From CAWBRT01 sp963791145 (GTDB taxonomy: Bacteria; Acidobacteriota; Terriglobia; Terriglobales; Acidobacteriaceae), in contig CAWBRT010000015.1 in NCBI GenBank assembly GCA_963791145.1, positions 124,001 through 188,000 of the forward strand: 64,000 bases of DNA, in the 5' to 3' direction. A program made the position numbers and the translations under genes. The notes below the pieces were generated by a model. That model saw only the letters and a program-made list of their open reading frames with translations. It searched no databases and had not been told where the DNA came from. Positions 36,518 to 45,487 of the stretch are shown in pieces. How positions within the stretch are numbered: the stretch's first letter is position 1; each line of letters opens with the position of its first letter.

Positions 36518-37686
36518 TCACGCGCTCAGCGCCTTCATTTCCTTGTACAGCGCTGCCTTGCCTTCAAATCCGATTCCCGGCAGATCCGGCATGCGGATGC
36601 AGCCGTTCTCGACCTTCACGCCGTCGGGAAAACCGCCGTACGGCTGGAACAGGTCCGGATAGTTCTCGTTGCCGCCCAGTCCGAGGCCGGCCGCGATGTT
36701 CAGAGACATCTGGTGGCCGCCATGTGGAATGCAACGCGTGGGCGACCAGCCGTACTCGCGCAACATCTCAAGCGTGCGCAGATACTCGACCAGCCCGTAG
36801 CTCAAGGCGCAGTCGAACTGCAGCCAGTCGCGGTCGCGTCGCATGCCGCCATGACGGATCAGATTGCGCGCATCCTGCATGGAGAACAGGTTCTCCCCGG
36901 TTGCTATTGCCGGCGCGTAGTGCTTGCCCAGCTCCGCCTGCAGTTCGTAGTCGAGCGGATCGCCCGGCTCCTCGTACCAGAAGAGGTTGTACTTCGCCAT
37001 CGCCTCGCCGTACTGGATTGCGGTCTTCAGGTCGAAGCGGCCATTGGCGTCGACCGCCAGCCGCTGGCCGGGCTTGAGGATGCTGAGCACCGCTTCGATG
37101 CGCCGGATGTCCTCATCGAGCGACGCGCCGCCGATCTTCTGCTTCACCACCGTGTAGCCCAGGTCGGTGTACTTCAGCATCTCCTGCTTGAGCTGCTCCA
37201 GGTCTTTGCCCGGGTAGTAGTAGCCGCCGGCGGCGTAAACAAAAACGTTGCGGTTGGGCTTGCCGTTGCCGTAACGCTCGGCCAGAAGTTGAAACAGCGG
37301 TTTGTCCTCGATCTTCGCCACCGCGTCCCACACCGCCATGTCGATGGTGCCGACCGCTACCGAGCGCTCGCCATGGCCGCCGGGCTTTTCGTTCTTCATC
37401 AGGCAGGACCAGATCTTGGCCGGGTCCAGATTGTTGCCCGCTTCGTCGAGCAGCGTCTCCGGATTGGCTTCCATCACGCCGCGGGACGGAGGCGCTCGCG
37501 AATCAACGCCCCCTGGCCGTAGCGGCCGTTGGAATTGAAGCCATATCCCACGACCGGCTTGCCGCCGCGGACGACATCGGTGATCACCGCCACCAGGCTC
37601 AGTGTCATCCTGGAGAAATCAATATAGGAATTGCGGATTTGCGAACTGATGGGTTTGGTTTCTTCCCGAATCTCGACGATTCTCAT
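36518..37686 (-). CDS. Enolase-superfamily dehydratase, D-tartrate dehydratase-like (one frameshift)
   Basis: About 389 residues of the mandelate racemase branch of the enolase superfamily. The N-terminal frame MRIVEIREETKPISSQIRNS to GYGFNSNGRYGQGALIRERL (37686-37478) joins, after a one-base shift, to EANPETLLDEAGNNLDPAKI and onward. Active-site pieces: the KxK motif in VVKQKIGG, metal ligands Asp in AVDANGRFD, Glu in FWYEEPGDPLD, Glu in ATGENLFS, and His in RCIPHGGHQM. These words match the characterised Bradyrhizobium D-tartrate dehydratase closely, from memory, which makes oxaloacetate from D-tartrate. Start ATG 37686 has AGGAGAG upstream. Specificity is inferred. Confidence 0.82.
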
Positions 37687-38068
37687 TCCTGCTCTCCTGC
37701 CTGGGCGCTTTCGCCCAGGCCCGTAGCCGGTCGGCCCGGCACGTCGGCTATTCCGCCGGGATAGCGGCAGTGCGCATAGATTGTCTTATTAGCTTCCGGG
37801 CAGAATGGTAGCCGTGATCTGCTGCTTCCGCAACAGATGTTTCCCCCGAGTGTTTACCTCAATAGGCGAACACTGCACTCGGCTGTTAATGTGGAACCGC
37901 GCAAAAACAGAATAATTTTCGGCCTGCTCTGAATCTAAATAGATGTATCGGGAAAAGGTACAACGCCGCGGTCGGAGCAGTGCGGGTTCCGCCGGAGACG
38001 GCGGGGCGCGGAAATCGAATTTGTCATCTTACGCAGGAGTATTTGAGCTTGCTCATCCTTTTAAGTTC
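37687..38068. other. Divergent intergenic region
   Basis: About 380 bases between the dehydratase and the MFS gene. A small inverted pair (CTGCTGCTTCCGCAACAG near 37819) is the only structure noticed. An in-frame ATG at 37943 could extend the MFS protein, but the extra 42 residues are not membrane-protein-like. Confidence 0.35.
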
Positions 38069-39406
38069 ATGTCCAAGTTAGACGCAACACACAATTCATC
38101 TCCGGAAGAGGCTGCGCCGCCGGACGCGGCTGTCAGCGCCGCGCGGCAATCGCGGCTGGCTTACAGCTTTCGCGCCCTCGGCTATCGCAATTTTCAGCTC
38201 TTTGCCGGCGGGCAGTTGATCTCCCTCATCGGCACCTGGATGCAGAACATCGCCCAGGCCTGGCTGGTTTACCGTCTGACTGGCTCCTCTTTGTTGCTGG
38301 GCACGGTGGGATTCTGCTCGCAGTTTCCCATTCTGGTGCTCGGGCCGGTGACTGGAATCGTTGCCGACCGCTTCAACCGGCATCGCATCGTCATTGCCAC
38401 CCAGACGGCGTCCATGCTGCTGGCCGGCATTCTGGCGGTGCTCACCCTGACCCACCGGGTGCAGGTGTGGCAGGTGGTCGCGCTGGCCACCTTGCTTGGC
38501 TGCGTGAACGCCTTCGACATCCCCGCGCGCCAGACTTTCCTGATGGATATGGTCGGGCGCGAGCATTTGATGAGCGCCATCGCCATCAACTCGTCCATGT
38601 TCAACAGCGCGCGTGTCATCGGCCCCGCCATCGCCGGAGTGCTGGTAGCGTACATCGGCGAAGGCTGGTGCTTTTTCGCCAACGCGGTCAGCTACCTCGC
38701 GGTCATCGCCGGGCTGATGATGATGAAGCTCGGCCCGCTCAATCGCGAACCGAGTACCGCCTCGCCCTGGGAACATATTACCGAGGGCTTTCGCTTCGTG
38801 CGCAAGACCAGTCCTATCCTGGCGCCACTGCTTATGCTGGCGGTAGTCAGCCTGGTAGCCATGCCGTTCACCGTGCTGATGCCCATCTTTGCCGATCGCA
38901 TATTGCATGGCGGGGCGCGCGGGCTCGGCATCCTGATGGGCGCCACCGGGGCGGGCGCCGTACTCGGCGCGCTCACCGTCGCCAGCCGCACCGGCATTCG
39001 CGGCCTGGGACGCCTGATCGCCATCGCCGCCGGCGGCTTCGCCATGTCTTTGCTGGCGTTTTCCGCCTCGCGCTGGTTCTGGGTCTCGGTAGCGGCGCTG
39101 GTCCCGGTGGGCTACTTCATGATGCTGCAGATGACCTGCACCAACACTCTCATCCAGAGCCTGTCGCCCGACCGGCTGCGCGGCCGGATCATGGCCGTTT
39201 ATTCCATGATGTTCATGGGCATGACGCCGTTCGGCTCGTTCTTCGCCGGAGCCATCGCCGAACACGCAGGCGCCCCCCTCACCGTCGCCATAGGAGCCTT
39301 GGGCTGCCTGATCGCCACTGGCATCTTCGCCCGCAGCCTCTCCGGAATCCGCCGCGACGCACGCCGCTTGCTGGCCGCCGGCGAAATCGTGGGCGATGTG
39401 CCGTAA
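38069..39406 (+). CDS. MFS transporter (EntS/MFS_3 type)
   Basis: A ~445-residue integral membrane protein with about twelve hydrophobic segments. The first cytoplasmic region YRNFQLFAGGQLISLIGTWM and AQAWLVYRLTGSSLLLGTVG are characteristic of MFS_3 transporters related to the enterobactin exporter EntS; the loop-2 motif is GIVADRFNRHRIVI (~95-108). A FDIPARQTFLMDMVGREHL segment (~150) is also diagnostic. Substrate unknown; relatives export siderophores or drugs. Start ATG 38069 (MSKLDATHNSS) is a guess, since no ribosome binding site is evident. Monocistronic. Confidence 0.85.
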   Translation: MSKLDATHNSSPEEAAPPDAAVSAARQSRLAYSFRALGYRNFQLFAGGQLISLIGTWMQNIAQAWLVYRLTGSSLLLGTVGFCSQFPILVLGPVTGIVADRFNRHRIVIATQTASMLLAGILAVLTLTHRVQVWQVVALATLLGCVNAFDIPARQTFLMDMVGREHLMSAIAINSSMFNSARVIGPAIAGVLVAYIGEGWCFFANAVSYLAVIAGLMMMKLGPLNREPSTASPWEHITEGFRFVRKTSPILAPLLMLAVVSLVAMPFTVLMPIFADRILHGGARGLGILMGATGAGAVLGALTVASRTGIRGLGRLIAIAAGGFAMSLLAFSASRWFWVSVAALVPVGYFMMLQMTCTNTLIQSLSPDRLRGRIMAVYSMMFMGMTPFGSFFAGAIAEHAGAPLTVAIGALGCLIATGIFARSLSGIRRDARRLLAAGEIVGDVP

Positions 39407-39409
39407 AAG

Positions 39410-39604
39410 CAGTTCTTCGTTATTAGTTCTTCGTTCTCCGTTTTAGTTCCCGAAATGCAAGGTGTGTTCGCGGGCAGTCTTCGCCTTCAGTTCTGGCGGA
39501 GCATTCAGTTCTTAACTCTTGCCGTCCGTGCTTCTGCTCGGAGAAAGAAACAAACCCATATGGGAATAGAGAACGAGGAACGAAGAACTAACAACGAAGA
39601 ACTG
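39410..39604. repeat. Long inverted word array (GTTCTTCGTT...AACGAAGAAC)
   Basis: Arm 1 39411-39440: AGTTCTTCGTTATTAGTTC then TTCGTTCTCCG. Arm 2 39570-39604: GAACGAGGAACGAAGAAC then TAACAACGAAGAACT. The arms are inverted across ~130 bases; the spacer shows no gene. Confidence 0.65.
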
Positions 39605-39607
39605 TTG

Positions 39608-40726
39608 TTATTCGTACGCCAGCGCGTCGATGGGATCTTTTTGTGCCGCTTTGTAGGCCGGGTAGATGGCGCCCAGCATGGCGCCGATCATGGCGATGAT
39701 GGCCGACCGCACGATCCATTCCGCATCGATCATGATGCGGATCGTCGGGAAGCGCTGCAACAGTCCGGCGCGAGCGGCAAAGCTGATCAGCAGGCCGAGG
39801 ATGATTCCGGCGATGGCCAGCATCAGGGTTTCGCGCAGGATTGCGGCCACGATGTAGCGCTTGTTGGCGCCCAGCGATTTCAGGATTCCGATCTCGCGCG
39901 TTCTCTCCATCACCGCCGTGTACATGGACTGGAAAATCACGATAAAGCCGATGATCAACGCCACCCCGATGACCACGTTGATGAACGTCGAAAAGCCGGG
40001 CAGGTTCCCGGGCGTCATCAGCGAGAGATAATCCTGCAGCGAGCGGACCGCGTATCGCTCCATGCCCGGAACCTGCTTGACTTCAGCCACAACCTGGTTC
40101 GCGTTGGCGGGGTTGTCGAGCTTGACGTAGAAGATCGATGCCTTGTCCTGGGCCCCGATCAGCTCCTGTAGCGTGGCGATGGGAAGAAATTTGCGCGCAC
40201 CCTTGCCGTGCTCCACGATGCCGCTTATCCGGAACTCGTGGTTCAGCATCTCCACCTTCTCGCCGACGCGCGCCTGGTGCCCGGTGGCCCAATAATCGTC
40301 TACCAGCATGTCGTAGGGCCCCTGGAACGGGCCCCCGCTCAGGTAGTGGAAGGGTGCGCCGATATTGTTGTAGTTGTTCGGCGAACCGGGCTTCAGATCG
40401 ATGCCGTAGATCACCTCCACCGCGCCCGCGGTGTTCACCTGCATGATGACCGGGGCCACGGCGGTCACGTGATCGAGCTTCCGCAACACGTCAGCCACTT
40501 TGGCGGGAACCGGCGCGCCGGTGATTCCGGTCAGGAACGAAGAACCTGGAGGCGATACCAGCACGTCCGCCCCGATGCCTCGGGTCCGCTCGGCGCTGTC
40601 GCGCAAAATGCCGGTCGCAAGGCCTACGATCAGCAGGATCAGGGTGACTTCAACGGCGATGGCAACCACGCTGATGGTGGTCCGCACCGGCCGGTGGATC
40701 AGGTTGGAAATGACCAGCTTATTCAT
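39608..40726 (-). CDS. ABC transporter permease, FtsX/MacB type
   Basis: A 372-residue permease with one N-terminal membrane segment (~18-40, TISVVAIAVEVTLILLIVGL), a ~210-residue periplasmic MacB-like core (VAPVIMQVNTAGAVEVIYGI) and three C-terminal segments with the FtsX signature (VMERTREIGILKSLGANKRY; KDPIDALAYE at the end). Such permeases do not move small substrates; they transmit force for lipoprotein or peptide handling. Its start overlaps the stop of the lipoprotein gene by 4 bases (ATGA), so translation is coupled. The cognate ATPase is not within this stretch. Confidence 0.85.
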   Translation of the reverse strand: MNKLVISNLIHRPVRTTISVVAIAVEVTLILLIVGLATGILRDSAERTRGIGADVLVSPPGSSFLTGITGAPVPAKVADVLRKLDHVTAVAPVIMQVNTAGAVEVIYGIDLKPGSPNNYNNIGAPFHYLSGGPFQGPYDMLVDDYWATGHQARVGEKVEMLNHEFRISGIVEHGKGARKFLPIATLQELIGAQDKASIFYVKLDNPANANQVVAEVKQVPGMERYAVRSLQDYLSLMTPGNLPGFSTFINVVIGVALIIGFIVIFQSMYTAVMERTREIGILKSLGANKRYIVAAILRETLMLAIAGIILGLLISFAARAGLLQRFPTIRIMIDAEWIVRSAIIAMIGAMLGAIYPAYKAAQKDPIDALAYE

Positions 40727-41655
40727 TGGGCGTTACCGGTCGACGGACTCGAGACCGCCGCAGTGCTTCCGTCCAGCCTGACCACTTGCGCTCCCTCCGG
40801 CTGTTCCAAGACGAACTGCTCCGGCTTCAGCGGCTGGTTCAAGGTCAGTTTCAGCACCTTGATTCCCACCGTGTACTCTTCCTCCGGCCGGTGGATGACG
40901 ATATGCATCGGAAAGGAAATGCCGCCGAAGTTCCTGAAGTTGCCGTATTGCGCGTCGGTCGCAATGGTTCCCGCCTTGTTGAACAGCAACTGGCGGTACG
41001 GCAGCAGATCGCTGCGGTTGAAGTAGAGCTTGCGCGAAAGATACCAGCGCCCGGAAGAGCGGTCCTGATGAATGATGTCGAGAACGTAGTTGGGCTGCTC
41101 GACGCGCTTCTTGGATTGCTCGTCGACTACCGTCTGCATCCGCGCTTCCAGCACCGCCACATCGTCCGCTTGCACCGGCTGGAACAAAAGCGCATCCAGA
41201 ATGACCTGCGGGCGCAAATTCTCCAGCGTGTTGGCGGAGGGCTTGGTGACTTCGTTCGAACCGACGATGAACCTGTTCTTGGGCGGGATCCACAGCTCAA
41301 AGGTCTGCCCGTTGCTCACCATGTCGAAGGCCCGGTTCCTTACGATGGGCAGCAATCCGATCATGCGCAGCATCGCCGGCTTCTCCGCCAGGATGAAGCC
41401 GTTGATGGCGGAGTATTCGGTAACCTTGCCCTTCCTGGCCCCGCCCACGCTGGTGGCGATTTCAACCGAGGCGTTCATGGTATAAATGGCGGCGGCTTCG
41501 CGGTTCAGCTTCTCCGCCAGTTGTTGTTCGGTGGCCGTCTGTAAGGGAGCTTTGCTGAGATTCGTCGGCACGCTGTGCGAGCGAAAGAGGCACCCGGTCA
41601 AGACCAGCGAAAAAAACAGAACGGCAGTGGCCGGCAATGGCGAGGATGGTCTCAT
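40723..41655 (-). CDS. Outer-membrane-lipoprotein-like exported protein
   Basis: A ~310-residue lipoprotein. The N-terminus has a signal peptide and lipobox LVLTGC (residues ~17-22). The mature domain is beta-rich (ASVEIATSVGGARKGKVTEY; MVSNGQTFELWIPPKNRFIV; VLDIIHQDRSSGRWYLSRKL; FPMHIVIHRPEEEYTVGIKV), resembling DUF4292 and LolA/LolB-like half-barrels that bind lipids. Start ATG 41655 is chosen over 41679 because it gives a canonical type II signal. Co-translated with the FtsX-type permease, which supports a role in lipid or lipoprotein handling. Function is inferred. Confidence 0.7.
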   Translation of the reverse strand: MRPSSPLPATAVLFFSLVLTGCLFRSHSVPTNLSKAPLQTATEQQLAEKLNREAAAIYTMNASVEIATSVGGARKGKVTEYSAINGFILAEKPAMLRMIGLLPIVRNRAFDMVSNGQTFELWIPPKNRFIVGSNEVTKPSANTLENLRPQVILDALLFQPVQADDVAVLEARMQTVVDEQSKKRVEQPNYVLDIIHQDRSSGRWYLSRKLYFNRSDLLPYRQLLFNKAGTIATDAQYGNFRNFGGISFPMHIVIHRPEEEYTVGIKVLKLTLNQPLKPEQFVLEQPEGAQVVRLDGSTAAVSSPSTGNAQ

Positions 41656-41826
41656 GATTTCTGCGTACGCCTGATGCAAACACGTATTTTAATATAAAAG
41701 CTCCGTACACAATATGAATGGTGCGTGAGGAGTTAAGAGCATCCTACGGCTCCGCCACTTTTTTGCTTCCCTTTTTACTTGCTTTTTACCGGGCTCTGGA
41801 GCCTGACTTTAGGCGTCCACAATTTC

Positions 41827-42916
41827 TCAGCGACTCATCGTCGAACGCTGTGTGCGCCGGTATGCCGCCACGTTGCGTGTGTGCTCCTCGTAGCTGGCGG
41901 CAAAGCGATGCCCACCCTGGCCGTCGGCGACGAAATACAGATAATCGGTGTGCTGCGGATTCATGGCCGCCCGCAACGATGCCGCGCCGGGATTGGCGAT
42001 CGGACCGGGTGGAAGCCCGGCTCGCCTGTAGGTGTTGTAAGCGGAGTCGAGCGCCAGATCGCTCTGATATATGGCGCCACGATAGCTGCGGTTCAGCAGG
42101 GCCGCATAGACCACGGTCGGATCGGCTCCCAGGGCCATGCCGCGCTGCAGCCGGTTGCGATAGACGCTGGCTACCAGGGGCCGCTCCTTGTCGATGGCCG
42201 TCTCCTTCTCCACGATCGAGGCCAGCGTGACAATCGCGTGAACATTTGCGCCTCCGGCCGAACCTGCGTCAGGCCGCTCCTTGGCAGGCTGGCTGACGCT
42301 CTGCGCAGGCTTCTTCTCGGATGAGCGGCCGGCAGTGCTCGGCGTCAAGAGCCCTATCTGCCGCGCCTCCTGCTCGAAGCGCCGCACCATCACCTGCGCC
42401 ATGTCATGCAGGCTCTGCGTGCGGGTGAACTCATAGGTATCCGGGAACAGGTAGCCTTCCAGCGAGGTGGCTTGCGGGTCGAAGCCGCGAACCAGTTCCA
42501 GGTCCGTGCGCGCCACCGCCAGGAAGGCGTCCGCCTGTCCCAGCCCGGCCTGTTGAATGGCCTGCGCCACATCGAAGATGTTGTAGCCCTCGGGGATCAC
42601 CACCGTGTGCGTATAGATGTCGCCGCGCGCCAAGCGGTCGAGCACCTGGATAGCGTTCTCCGCTGTCTGGAAGCGGTATTCGCCGGCCTTCAGCGTGCGC
42701 GAGCGCTGCCAGATAGTGCAACAGCAGGAAGCCCCGGGAGCTGCGAATCACGCCGTTGTTCTCCAGCCTGCGCGCAATCTGCCGGCTGGAAAACCCGGCC
42801 GGCAGCAGCACGAATGTCTCCCGCTGCGGCGCGAGCGGCCACAGCAGCGCCCAGCCGAGCCAGGCCGCTCCCGCCAGCAGCAGAACAACAACTCCCAGCT
42901 TGAGTAGCAGGCGCAT
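41827..42916 (-). CDS. mltG: Endolytic murein transglycosylase (frameshifted)
   Basis: About 360 residues of the YceG/MltG family, which cuts nascent peptidoglycan glycan chains in the periplasm. The N-terminal frame from ATG 42916 has one membrane helix (LKLGVVVLLLAGAAWLGWAL), then FVLLPAGFSSRQIARRLENN, a LysM-like segment. After a one-base shift near 42705 come LKAGEYRFQTAENAIQVLDR, EGYLFPDTYEF, the catalytic Glu in LASIVEKET and NTYRRAGLPPGPIANPG. A ~35-residue Ser/Pro/Lys-rich insertion (STAGRSSEKKPAQSVSQPAK) precedes the catalytic segment and is unusual. Just downstream of ruvX, a common pairing. TACACT stands 6 nt before the start. Confidence 0.88.
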
Positions 42917-42922
42917 GAACTC

Positions 42923-42928
42923 AGTGTA
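42923..42928 (-). promoter_or_regulatory. -10-like box of a leaderless start (mltG)
   Basis: TACACT, spacer GAGTTC (6 nt), ATG 42916. Confidence 0.4.
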
Positions 42929-43038
42929 GTAGATAGCGGGCCTGTGGTGCAGAGCGGAGGAGCGGCAGCGGCCTCAGCCAGCTATACGAGAATCCAGCCG
43001 CTCGAGCTCGGTTTCGCTCTCCGGGAATGGAGCGCGAT

Positions 43039-43527
43039 TCACTGCTCGTACTGCCCCTCGCTCGGAGCTGTCCCCTGGCCCGTCGTGGCGCGCCGATGTT
43101 CCAGGAAATTCTGCAGAATGAGCACTGCCGCCAGCCGGTCGACCGCGCCGGCGCGTTTGCGGATCGAGATCTCGGAATCCTTCAGAATTCGGTTGGCCTC
43201 GGCCGAGGTCAATCGCTCATCCCAGAGACGTACGGGCAGCTTGAATTTCGCCTCCAGTTCGCGGGCGAAGCTGGCAACGCTCTCGGCTTGTCTGCCGACC
43301 TGGCCGCTGAGACGAAGCGGCCAGCCGACTACGATCTCGTTGACGCCGTAGCGGCGGATGACGGAGTGCAGCGCCGCCAAATCGAAGCGCTTGTTTCTGC
43401 GCCGGATCGTTTCCAGGCCCTGGGCGGTGATGCCGAGCGCGTCGGTTACCGCCAGTCCGATGGTCTTGGAACCTACGTCCAGCGCGAGAATCCGTCCGGC
43501 AACCGGTGGTTGGCCTTGCTCTGCCAC
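43039..43527 (-). CDS. ruvX: Putative pre-16S rRNA nuclease / Holliday junction resolvase-like YqgF
   Basis: A 162-residue RNase-H-fold protein of the YqgF/RuvX family, linked to 16S rRNA 5' processing. Seen: first catalytic Asp in RILALDVGSKTIGLAVTDAL (~12-31), NEIVVGWPLRLSGQVGRQAE (~63-82), and ERLTSAEANRIL with the second acidic residues (~104), then the last Asp in AVDRLAAVLILQNFLEH (~128). Start GTG 43527 lies 6 nt after TATACT. It precedes mltG in the same direction. Confidence 0.9.
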   Translation of the reverse strand: MAEQGQPPVAGRILALDVGSKTIGLAVTDALGITAQGLETIRRRNKRFDLAALHSVIRRYGVNEIVVGWPLRLSGQVGRQAESVASFARELEAKFKLPVRLWDERLTSAEANRILKDSEISIRKRAGAVDRLAAVLILQNFLEHRRATTGQGTAPSEGQYEQ

Positions 43528-43533
43528 GCCAAC

Positions 43534-43539
43534 AGTATA
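43534..43539 (-). promoter_or_regulatory. -10 box of a leaderless start (ruvX)
   Basis: TATACT, spacer GTTGGC (6 nt), GTG 43527; no Shine-Dalgarno. Confidence 0.45.
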
Positions 43540-43543
43540 GAGG

Positions 43544-43661
43544 GATTGCAGATTTCAGATTGAAGATTGCAGATTTAAGATTTCAGATTGCGAGGTGAAC
43601 GCGGATTTTCGACGGCAATGCCTCCTCTCAATCTGCAATCTGAAATCTTCAATCTGCAATC
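43544..43661. repeat. Inverted word array (GATTGCAGATTTCAG...CTGAAATCTTCAATC)
   Basis: Arm 1 43544-43590 is made of GATTGCAGATT and GATTTCAGATT words; arm 2 43629-43661 is their inverse (CAATCTGCAATCTGAAATC). The right arm reaches the stop codon of the next gene at 43660. Related to the mini-element at 6259-6368. Confidence 0.7.
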
Positions 43662-43998
43662 AAAAATCAACGTCCGAGTGGCTCATGCCCAGAGCGGCGG
43701 CCTGTTGCGGGGAGACCTCGATGTCATCGGCATAGCTGGTGCCTGTGCGGTCTATGTCCTCCCAAAGACTGTCAACCGCGGACGGTTCCAGCGCCAGGCC
43801 GGTCAGAAGGAATTCGTTCAGCTCCCCAGGCGTGGCAAAGACCTTGGCGAAGCTGCTGCCCGTATAGGTGAAATTCACCTGGTAGATCTCGCCGCCGTTG
43901 ACGATTCGGCGGCGGAAGACATGTAGTGTGCCCTGCATTCCGAACTTGGATTCCGGCGTCCCGGGCGAGGTTTCCAGTCCAGCCGCTGCATAGTCCAT
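43660..43998 (-). CDS. Hypothetical protein
   Basis: A 112-residue soluble protein starting MDYAAAGLETSPGTPESKFG at ATG 43998. It reads GTLHVFRRRIVNGGEIYQVN and FTYTGSSFAKVFATPGELNE, then FLLTGLALEPSAVDSLWEDI, ending SHSDVDF: a short beta part then helices, with many acidic residues. No family recognised. The frame continues upstream of 43998 but with composition unlike protein. It might be preceded by its own promoter. It stands between CarD and ruvX on the same strand. Confidence 0.5.
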   Translation of the reverse strand: MDYAAAGLETSPGTPESKFGMQGTLHVFRRRIVNGGEIYQVNFTYTGSSFAKVFATPGELNEFLLTGLALEPSAVDSLWEDIDRTGTSYADDIEVSPQQAAALGMSHSDVDF

Positions 43999-44257
43999 GT
44001 CGTTAGACCGGATTCGCGGAAGGTATACCCCGTGCCGTAGCCGGGCTCCCGCAGAGCGGGACCGGCGGTGATAGCGAAGGGTACAGCCACTTTGATTCTG
44101 CTGTAGCGGGCCCGCCTGGGGAAAACAGCCTCCGCCGAGCAAGGTACTGCGAGGGGTTACCGCTCTTTTGGGGAAACGAGAGCTGCTCAGTTCAGAGTCA
44201 TCGGATGAGGCAGTGAACAATTTGGGAATTCCGCGAAGGATAGGATTGAGAAAGTGG

Positions 44258-44788
44258 CTAGGCTTCGCTGATGGAGGCTTCAGGGAACCGCAGTTTACAC
44301 TTCGCCAACGCCCGGCGAAGCTCCTCTTCCACGTCACTCTCCTCCCAGTTTCTGGCCATAGCCAGCTCGCTCACCAGGAGGTATCGGGCCCGCTCCAGCA
44401 TCTTCTTCTCCCGGAAGCTGAGCGGCTTCTGCTGGCTGAGCTGCACCAGGCTTTTCAGGACTGCGGCCACTTCCATGAGGCAGCCGGTCCGCATTCGTTC
44501 GGAATTTTCCTTGAAACGGTATTTCCAGTCGGCATGGCATTCGCAGTCGCCGCTGGTCAGGTAGTCCAGGATCTTCTGGATCTCTCCGTTCTTCACCACC
44601 CGGCGCAAGCCTACGCTGTTCACGTTCTGGAAGGGGACCATGACCTTCAAGCTGCTGGATTTAATGCGGAGTAAATAGAACTTCTCGAGGTTGTTGCCGA
44701 CCATTCGGCTGCTGATCTGCTCGATGATGCCTACGCCGTGATTGGGGTAAACAACCTTATCGCCGATACCGAAGCATAGTTGATTCAT
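44258..44788 (-). CDS. carD: CarD family transcriptional regulator
   Basis: A 176-residue CarD/CdnL protein. The N-terminal RNA-polymerase-interacting Tudor-like domain starts FGIGDKVVYPNHGVGIIEQI (residues ~6-25), then FYLLRIKSSSLKVMVPFQNV (~37-56). The C-terminal helical DNA-binding part includes ERMRTGCLMEVAAVLKSLVQ and LSFREKKMLERARYLLVSEL. Proteins of this family stabilise open promoter complexes and control rRNA transcription. Start ATG 44788 preferred over TTG 44797. A TATACT-like box lies at 44850-44855 on the same strand. Confidence 0.92.
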   Translation of the reverse strand: MNQLCFGIGDKVVYPNHGVGIIEQISSRMVGNNLEKFYLLRIKSSSLKVMVPFQNVNSVGLRRVVKNGEIQKILDYLTSGDCECHADWKYRFKENSERMRTGCLMEVAAVLKSLVQLSQQKPLSFREKKMLERARYLLVSELAMARNWEESDVEEELRRALAKCKLRFPEASISEA

Positions 44789-44978
44789 GCAATCCAACGG
44801 CCCTTTCGGCTAACCGGACGTAGCCCCTGCGCCCGCGCCGCATTCTTAAAGTATATACAATCGGTTTGCGTTGCGGCAAACCTTCCGCCACGAACACTCT
44901 GGAATGGGGGTCATTCCCGCGGCGTCTCGCGCCTTCCGCGCCCGGAGGCACACCCGGATTGAGGACTAACCCAGGGCG

Positions 44979-44984
44979 TATAAT
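44979..44984 (+). promoter_or_regulatory. -10 box of greA
   Basis: Consensus TATAAT, about 30 bases before greA ATG 45014. No clear -35. Unlike the leaderless sites, it leaves a ~23-nt leader with AGAGG just before the start codon. Confidence 0.45.
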
Positions 44985-45013
44985 GAAATGTGATTGTTTG
45001 TGGGTTTCAGAGG

Positions 45014-45487
45014 ATGCCAGAGCACATTAAGAAAAAGCTGGAAGAAGAAATTCAGGTTCTCGAACGCGAATTAAGCGTTGAACTTCCCAAGGAACTGAAA
45101 AAAGCCGTAGCCATGGGTGATCTCAGTGAAAACGCTGAATATCACATGGCTAAGCAGCGCCAGGAGTTCGTCCGCGCCCGCCTGGGACAGCTCAAAAAGC
45201 GGGTGGCCGACCTGTCGCTGGTCAACATGAACAATATTCCCCGTGACCGCGCCGCACTTGGCTCTAAGGTGCTAGTCTATGATACCAGCAAGGGCGAAGA
45301 GATCGAGTACAAGCTGGTCACCAGTGAGGAATCCGACGTCAACCAGGGCCTCATCTCGACTAGTTCGCCGATCGGTCGGGCCCTGATGGGCAAGAAAGAG
45401 GGCGATTCGGCCACCGTGGTCACTCCAGCCGGCAAGCGGGAGATGGAAATCCTGAAATTGACCACGATTCACGACGAGGTGCAATGA
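45014..45487 (+). CDS. greA: Transcription elongation factor GreA
   Basis: A 157-residue GreA that stimulates RNA cleavage by backtracked RNA polymerase. The N-terminal coiled coil contains HIKKKLEEEIQVLERELSVE and the acidic tip GDLSENAEYHMAKQRQEFV (residues ~36-54, DLSENAEY signature). The C-terminal FKBP-like domain ends SSPIGRALMGKKEGDSATVV and ILKLTTIHD. Start ATG 45014 has AGAGG immediately upstream. The stop overlaps the next start (ATGA), coupling translation to the CDP-alcohol transferase. Confidence 0.96.
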   Translation: MPEHIKKKLEEEIQVLERELSVELPKELKKAVAMGDLSENAEYHMAKQRQEFVRARLGQLKKRVADLSLVNMNNIPRDRAALGSKVLVYDTSKGEEIEYKLVTSEESDVNQGLISTSSPIGRALMGKKEGDSATVVTPAGKREMEILKLTTIHDEVQ

